The position numbers and the translations under genes were made by a program. The notes under the pieces were generated by a model that did no database searches, was not told where the DNA came from, and was given only the letters and a program-made list of their open reading frames with translations. From Beroe forskalii (lineage: Eukaryota; Ctenophora; Nuda; Beroida; Beroidae): DNA of 64,000 nucleotides. Each line of letters starts with the position of its first letter. Position 1 is the first letter of the stretch. The stretch spans positions 124,001-188,000 of the forward strand of contig WFMF01000322.1 in NCBI GenBank assembly GCA_011033025.1, written 5' to 3'. Below are positions 59,388 through 64,000 of the stretch, piece after piece.

Positions 59388-60205
59388 TGCATTCCGGGAA
59401 AATTAAACTAATTCAATATTGCTGTAATCACATGATCAGTTATATTCAATGATGATTCGTGACTGAGCAGTGTACATAAAGTGTATAATAACTGTACATA
59501 CAGTGTTTATACAGTGTTCACCCAGTATACAGTTTAGAGCAAGAGGCTTGGTGGACCCACAAATGAAACCGTATTTGACATTTATTTGTTAATAACTGCA
59601 CGTATTATTGTTTTGATCAGTAATTTCATGTTATCACTCCGTAATCACTATCTACGAGTGTGCCACATTTCACTATTTTTCACGTAAAGCTCTGCCCACA
59701 TGGCATATTCTCTAGTATAGAGTAGTTTAAGTAAATCTATTTCCTTGATATATCCTTGATCAAATTTGTTGCGAATTGTTCCATTCATTTGATGAAGTGA
59801 TGAGGGTCATCTTCCAATTCGAAAGATGAGAACTGATAAGACGGTTACAAGTGTTTTCCTTATGTGGAAATTGGTTTATTTATTGTATTTCTCCGATTCA
59901 AAATTTTTCAAAATACCAGATACTCAATAAATTTTTAACCATTTTTTATCGAATATTCAATTCGAAGTACGATGATACTTGGACTTTGGAGAGAAAGTAA
60001 ATTGGATACATGAAATGCTTTATTAACTTAAACTTTTCATTTTTCAAATCCACGATGTTTGTTTCTATTTTGTTACATTCTGAAATCTATAAAAAATGAT
60101 GGTAATCAACAACATGATATACATACGAAAATTGACAGATTCATGCTTACGGCAAAACAACATGATGTCGCTTATAGAAACTGTATCACAGTCAGTGATG
60201 GTGTT
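59388..60205. other. 3' flanks of two convergent genes with polyadenylation signals
   Basis: No coding frame. AATAAA at 59926-59931 (plus) lies 540 bp after the GPCR stop. TTTATT at 60019-60024 reads AATAAA on the minus strand, 182 bp after the stop of the arrestin-domain gene. The two transcripts thus end about 90 bp apart without overlapping, if these signals are used. Confidence 0.55.
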
Positions 60206-61736
60206 TCACATCACCTCGTAGTCCTTGGCCACAATATCTGAGTCCCTCTGCAAGTCAAAGACCGGGTACACAGGGACACAGGACTCCGTGCCCCAGTTGC
60301 TCCCTGAAGTGTCCTCTGAGTCAGGGTGGTACCCGGCCACCCGGTCACAGAACCGCTCCCAAAGCGACCCCGGAACGTAGGGGTCAGGAACCCTGCCGTA
60401 CGTCACAGCGTTAATGTGAACGGGCTGGTTCTTCCCTGCTTTCTCACAGTAGAGCTCCATGGGGACATTACCGATCAGCAGGCCATGTCCACTGGAGGTG
60501 TCCTGGTATTTCATGTGAGTGTCACCGTTCATTCCGGGTATCTTGAAGAGTATCTTCAGCTTGTACTCCACGGAGATGAGACTGAAGACCTCATTGATCC
60601 CAGAGGGTGGGAGAGGAGGGATGATGTAGGCTTCGTTACACCACTCCGCCCTGGTTTTAGACTTTACCCCCTTCTTCCGTACACACCCGTACCGCTGTAT
60701 GATGTACGTGTACTTCCACTCCACTGTGTACGTGACTCTCTGCTCGATGTAAACCTCCACCGCCGTGATATCCCGCGGGCTCTGGTTGTCTATGAAGCCG
60801 CTCAGCGGGAGCACCTCCCCCGGGACGTAAGCCCCGCGCGGGTAGGACAGCTCTGCTGAGAGGAGGTGTTCTGGCTTACACCCGGCCATGGTCCAGTTAG
60901 ACCGGGAACAGGTGAAGAGGCGGCGCCCCAGCGCGTGGGGCATGGAGTTAGTGCGGTGCAGCCCCAGGACCACGATACCAGTGCACTGCCGGTCAGACGA
61001 CTTGTACTTCTCATTCTGCCAGGAGCCGGAGAGGGTGGGGCGGTACCTGACGGTCACTCAGTTATAACAATATACCTTCCCACTTCGCATTGAGAGCTGG
61101 GCGTAGGGGTTACTAAATAATGCGCATGTAGCAAGCCTCACTTTGTCTTGGCTCATATGTCGAGAGAGCTAGTGAAGAGATGAAATGACTCACCTGATGT
61201 AGTATCTGATTTTACCCCTCCCCCCACTGAAAGTACTGGGCAGCCCCTCCGGAATAGCGAATCTGAAGGGGTAGGAGTAGGAGCCCGCCCCCACTCTCCC
61301 ACTCCCCGCCTGGTGGACCACCACACTGGTGTTCAGGAACCGCTGCCCCGCCTCGTAATGTGTCGTGCTCACCCACTCCTCACGCCGGTTTGTGTCCAGG
61401 TTGTACGTGGTTTTACGCTTTATGTCCGTGGCTTTCACCTTGCCTTCCCCGACCAGTTGGAGGGTTAGACCGTTACAGGGCGAGGGGGTGGTGCAGGTCA
61501 CGTTCAGATTGCCTGGGGATGGAGGAGCTAGATGGGGACATCTAGGGACAAGAGGAAGTTATTTGGGGCCCAGAAAGACAGTTAATTAGGAGAACTTAAC
61601 TTTGATTTAGCGAGAAAGAGAATAAGACAAAACACGGCAGGGGTCATACCATTTACCAACCTGTGATTTCTGATCCGGAGTAGAAGACTCGATACGGGTT
61701 GTCGAGGTGCAGACTCAGCTGAATGTTGGGGGACAT
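60206..61736 (-). CDS. Arrestin-domain-containing (alpha-arrestin) protein, 3 exons, complete
   Basis: Minus-strand exons: 61736-61661, 61512-61194, 61046-60206, with GT-AG borders and matching phases, giving 411 residues. It starts MSPNIQLSLHLDNPYRVFYS, then GSEITG, the usual arrestin_N opening. Arrestin_N continues with KVKATDIKRKTTY, a YSYPFRFAIPEGLPSTF strand pair and KIRYYIRYRP. Arrestin_C begins near SAELSYPRGAYVPGEVLPLS (about 190) and runs to about 350. The alternative use of the GTG just upstream of exon 3 is ruled out by an adjoining TGA. Alpha-arrestins of the ARRDC2/3 type link membrane cargo such as GPCRs to NEDD4-family ubiquitin ligases through PPxY motifs in the tail. Here no PPxY is present; the tail has only PDPYVPG and PVYPV. 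The length is typical of the family. The gene is convergent with the adhesion GPCR. Confidence 0.85.
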
Positions 61737-63030
61737 CCTAAACACTTCAATTTCGAGTTTAGAAGCCAATATTAGGATCAAATTGTGCAATAATCATTCA
61801 AAATTTCAAACAGAATGTCCCTATAGTCATAGTGTCAGTAAATATTTATCAGAATGTAGTTAAGCAATGTAAAAAGCAATGTAAAGAAAGAAAGAGACAA
61901 AGCGCAATAAAAGAAGGGAAACAAGTACCTAGGTAACACTGTACGGATTAAGCTAACGCTAGAACTCGAAAACTCTAAACTCATAACTATAAAACAAAAG
62001 GAAAGTCAAGTTCTAAGCTTTTTTTCTGTGAGAATGCTATGAGCTCAGAGCCGAGGCCCGAGACAAAAACTGAATTATGTAATTAAGGAGAAATGTACTA
62101 ATATAGTAATTTGAAACTTGAGATTGTGTTCGTGCTTCGGATACAGGAAAATACGTCATTATCACACTTCATCTCAAGTTCAACTCATACAAAATACCAA
62201 TAACATATGTATTCGGTATATGGTATCTAATGGGCGTAGGTAGAGTGTATGAATCTCGAAAGCTAGAAGTATAAGTACCCAGGAAGGTACAAGAATACAA
62301 GATAACGCATAATGAAATTAAGAGTCTAGAATAGTCCACGAAACGGCATCGTCAAAATTATTTCTCATATAAAGACACTTGAAGCTGAAACACGAACTTT
62401 CATCCCGGTTCATGCTACCCATATCCGCATGTTTACCTTTCAGGCTTACAAGCCTCCCCCACTAACTACTAAGGTGGCTTGCAAGCTTGAAACCACACTT
62501 GAAAATGGGCTAGACCTCATACAGTGTACAGAGTCAAGACTTCCACTTTCATACACAGCAACTATGGACAGTTTACACGATAAACTGAGATTTTCAGCCA
62601 AATCGGTCATATTGCGAAGAAACGCAATCAGATTCAGCTCTGAAGCACCCCGTTCTAACTCTTAGAAATAGTAGAGTTTTAGGTATCATTACATATTTTG
62701 TACATTGAAGGAAAGACTACATTACTGCATCTTAGCATGTATTCGTCCTGCTTTCTTGCATAACATGATAAACGTTCTCGGAAACCCTTACAGAAAACAC
62801 CATGAAGAATGTAGTTCAGTTATACCCAGTGATTACGGACAAGATACAAGACACAGGAATTTCTTTATTCTTCCATTTCGTTTACTTCAACCTGGCGAGA
62901 TTTTCTTCGGAAAACCATGGTCCATTGTCAAGTAAGAATTAGGTAGAGGGCGGTGATAGAGTCCCAATAATCACACGATTTTCAAAAGCTCCTGATCATA
63001 AGTAAACAAAGTTGGCACATTCCCACTAGT
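61737..63030. other. Upstream flank of the arrestin-domain gene, no other gene seen
   Basis: This should hold the promoter and any 5' UTR of the minus-strand gene. Several plus-strand frames exist here but lack splice borders or family patterns. Confidence 0.45.
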
Positions 63031-64000
63031 GCAAACCGCCGATTCGGCGCCGATCAGCGCCGAATCGGCGCCTATAGGCGCCTATAAGTTTTTTTCGGCG
63101 CCGATTCGGCGCCTATAGGCGGTACCGCTTTTAGGCGCCTATAGGCGCCTATAATTGACATTTTCAATTTTTCGGCGGTCATCGGCGCCTATAGGCGCCG
63201 ATAAGCGCTTCTCACCACCTATCGGCGCCGTCGGCGCACTTCGACCGCTTATCGGCGGCAGTTTTCAACCGCCTATAGGCGCCTATGAAACGCCGATACT
63301 GTTTCTTCGTCCCCGAAGATGTCCTAAATATCGGCGCCTATAGGCTCGGTTCTGCTTCTAGCAATCTGTGTTCTTCCACCTTTTTTCGGCGCCTATAGGC
63401 GCCGATGAATTAAAACAGTCCTAAATTGGCGTGCGCTTTCGTCAGGTTAGGGTTTGGGGTTAGGATTAGGGTTAGGGTTAGGGTTAGGGTTAGGGTTAGG
63501 GTTAGGGTTAGGGTTTGGGTTAGGGTTAGGGTCTGGGTTTGGGTTAGGGTTTGGGTTAGGGTTTGGTTGAGGTTTGGGTTGAGTTGAGTTAACCTGACCT
63601 AACCTAACCCTAACCCTAACCTAACCTAACCCTAATTCAACCCTAACCCCAAGTTTAGTCCTTATCCTGACCCAACGATGTTGCGGGCCAATTTAGGACT
63701 ACTTTAATTCATCGGCGCCTATAGGCGCCTATAGAATTTAGGCCAATGAATATAGGTCATAGACTCGCTCAGCTAATAAAACTCATCCTCGCCAGTTCAT
63801 GACTGTCTAAATTCATCGAAAAAAGAGGAATAACATAGATTGCTAGAAATCAATATCGGCGCCTATAGGCGCCTACAGGCGCCGAAATATAGGCGCCGAT
63901 AAGCGGTCGAAAAGCGCCGACGGCGCCGATAGGTGGTCCATAGGCGCTTATCGGCGCTTATCGGCGCCTATAGGCGCCGATGACCGCCGAAAAAATGAAA
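63031..64000. mobile_element. Giant foldback 2: GGCGCCTATA satellites flanking a TTAGGG core, cut by window end
   Basis: The segment is an inverted repeat about an axis near 63565. From outside inwards the left arm has GCAAACCGCCGATTCGGCG, a satellite of GGCGCCTATA units (63045-63400), a short unique AAACAGTCCTAAATTGGCG stretch, then (TTAGGG)n at 63448-63580. The right half mirrors this: CCTAACCC to about 63640, GCCAATTTAGGACTACTTTA, then the satellite from 63715 to the end. The window ends where the right arm still matches about 63160, so about 130 bp more is expected. The outer terminus matches that of the 23.9-26.6 kb foldback. Confidence 0.8.
63448..63645. repeat. Telomere-like TTAGGG core, inverted near 63590
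   Basis: Nine or more near-perfect TTAGGG units at 63458-63515, then degenerate TTTGGG/TTAGGG units, a GAGTTGAGTTAACC turn, and CCTAACCC units to about 63645. It is cleaner than the core of foldback 1. Confidence 0.88.

Overview
The window is nuclear DNA of an invertebrate animal. Genes are split by many short GT-AG introns (about 100-600 bp). The protein families are metazoan: an adhesion GPCR, an SPPL2-type membrane protein, an arrestin-domain protein and a MYBBP1A-like nucleolar protein. The mobile elements (L2/CR1-like and Penelope-like retroelements, Helitron-like and TIR DNA elements, a tRNA-derived SINE) and the TTAGGG-type repeats fit the same picture. I cannot name the phylum. There are only four host genes in 64 kb; most of the rest is repeats, with a strong bias to inverted repeats and palindromes.

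Layout. 1-2222 (minus): an intronless MYBBP1A-like reading frame with one frameshift, running off the left edge. 2.5-12.35 kb: a large inverted repeat whose arms carry different later insertions, so each arm shows the other's empty site; the centre holds a SINE and palindromic GTTATAAC-type motifs. 12.35-21.5 kb: a Helitron-like copy, a decayed L2/CR1-like reverse transcriptase, and three copies of a non-LTR 3' end, one of which looks like badly called sequence. 21.5-26.6 kb: a palindromic HindIII-centred satellite, then a 2.7-kb perfect-design foldback with GGCGCC satellites outside and telomere-like repeats at its core. 26.6-31.1 kb: no gene seen.

31.2-34.9 kb (plus): a complete 11-exon SPPL2-like gene whose three catalytic signature motifs are all altered, so probably a pseudoprotease. 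35.4-36.4 kb: a hAT-like non-autonomous element. 36.6-39.7 kb: two 5'-truncated Penelope-like copies joined head to head. 40.85-46.47 kb: a block with inverted GGGGGTAAGGC ends that encloses two abutting 21-bp minisatellites and two tandem Helitron-like copies.

48.7-59.4 kb (plus): a 26-exon adhesion GPCR (PAN/apple, three Ig domains, HRM-like, GAIN/GPS, 7TM, long repetitive tail). 60.2-61.7 kb (minus): a complete 3-exon arrestin-domain gene, convergent with the GPCR. 63.03-64.0 kb: a second foldback of the same design as the 24-26.6 kb one, cut by the window end.

No operon-like linkage is expected. The GPCR and the arrestin-domain gene are convergent neighbours, and any functional link between them would be speculation. 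The most unusual features are the two foldbacks with telomere-like cores, the reciprocal empty sites in the large inverted repeat, the pseudoprotease SPPL2 and the unusual GPCR ectodomain.
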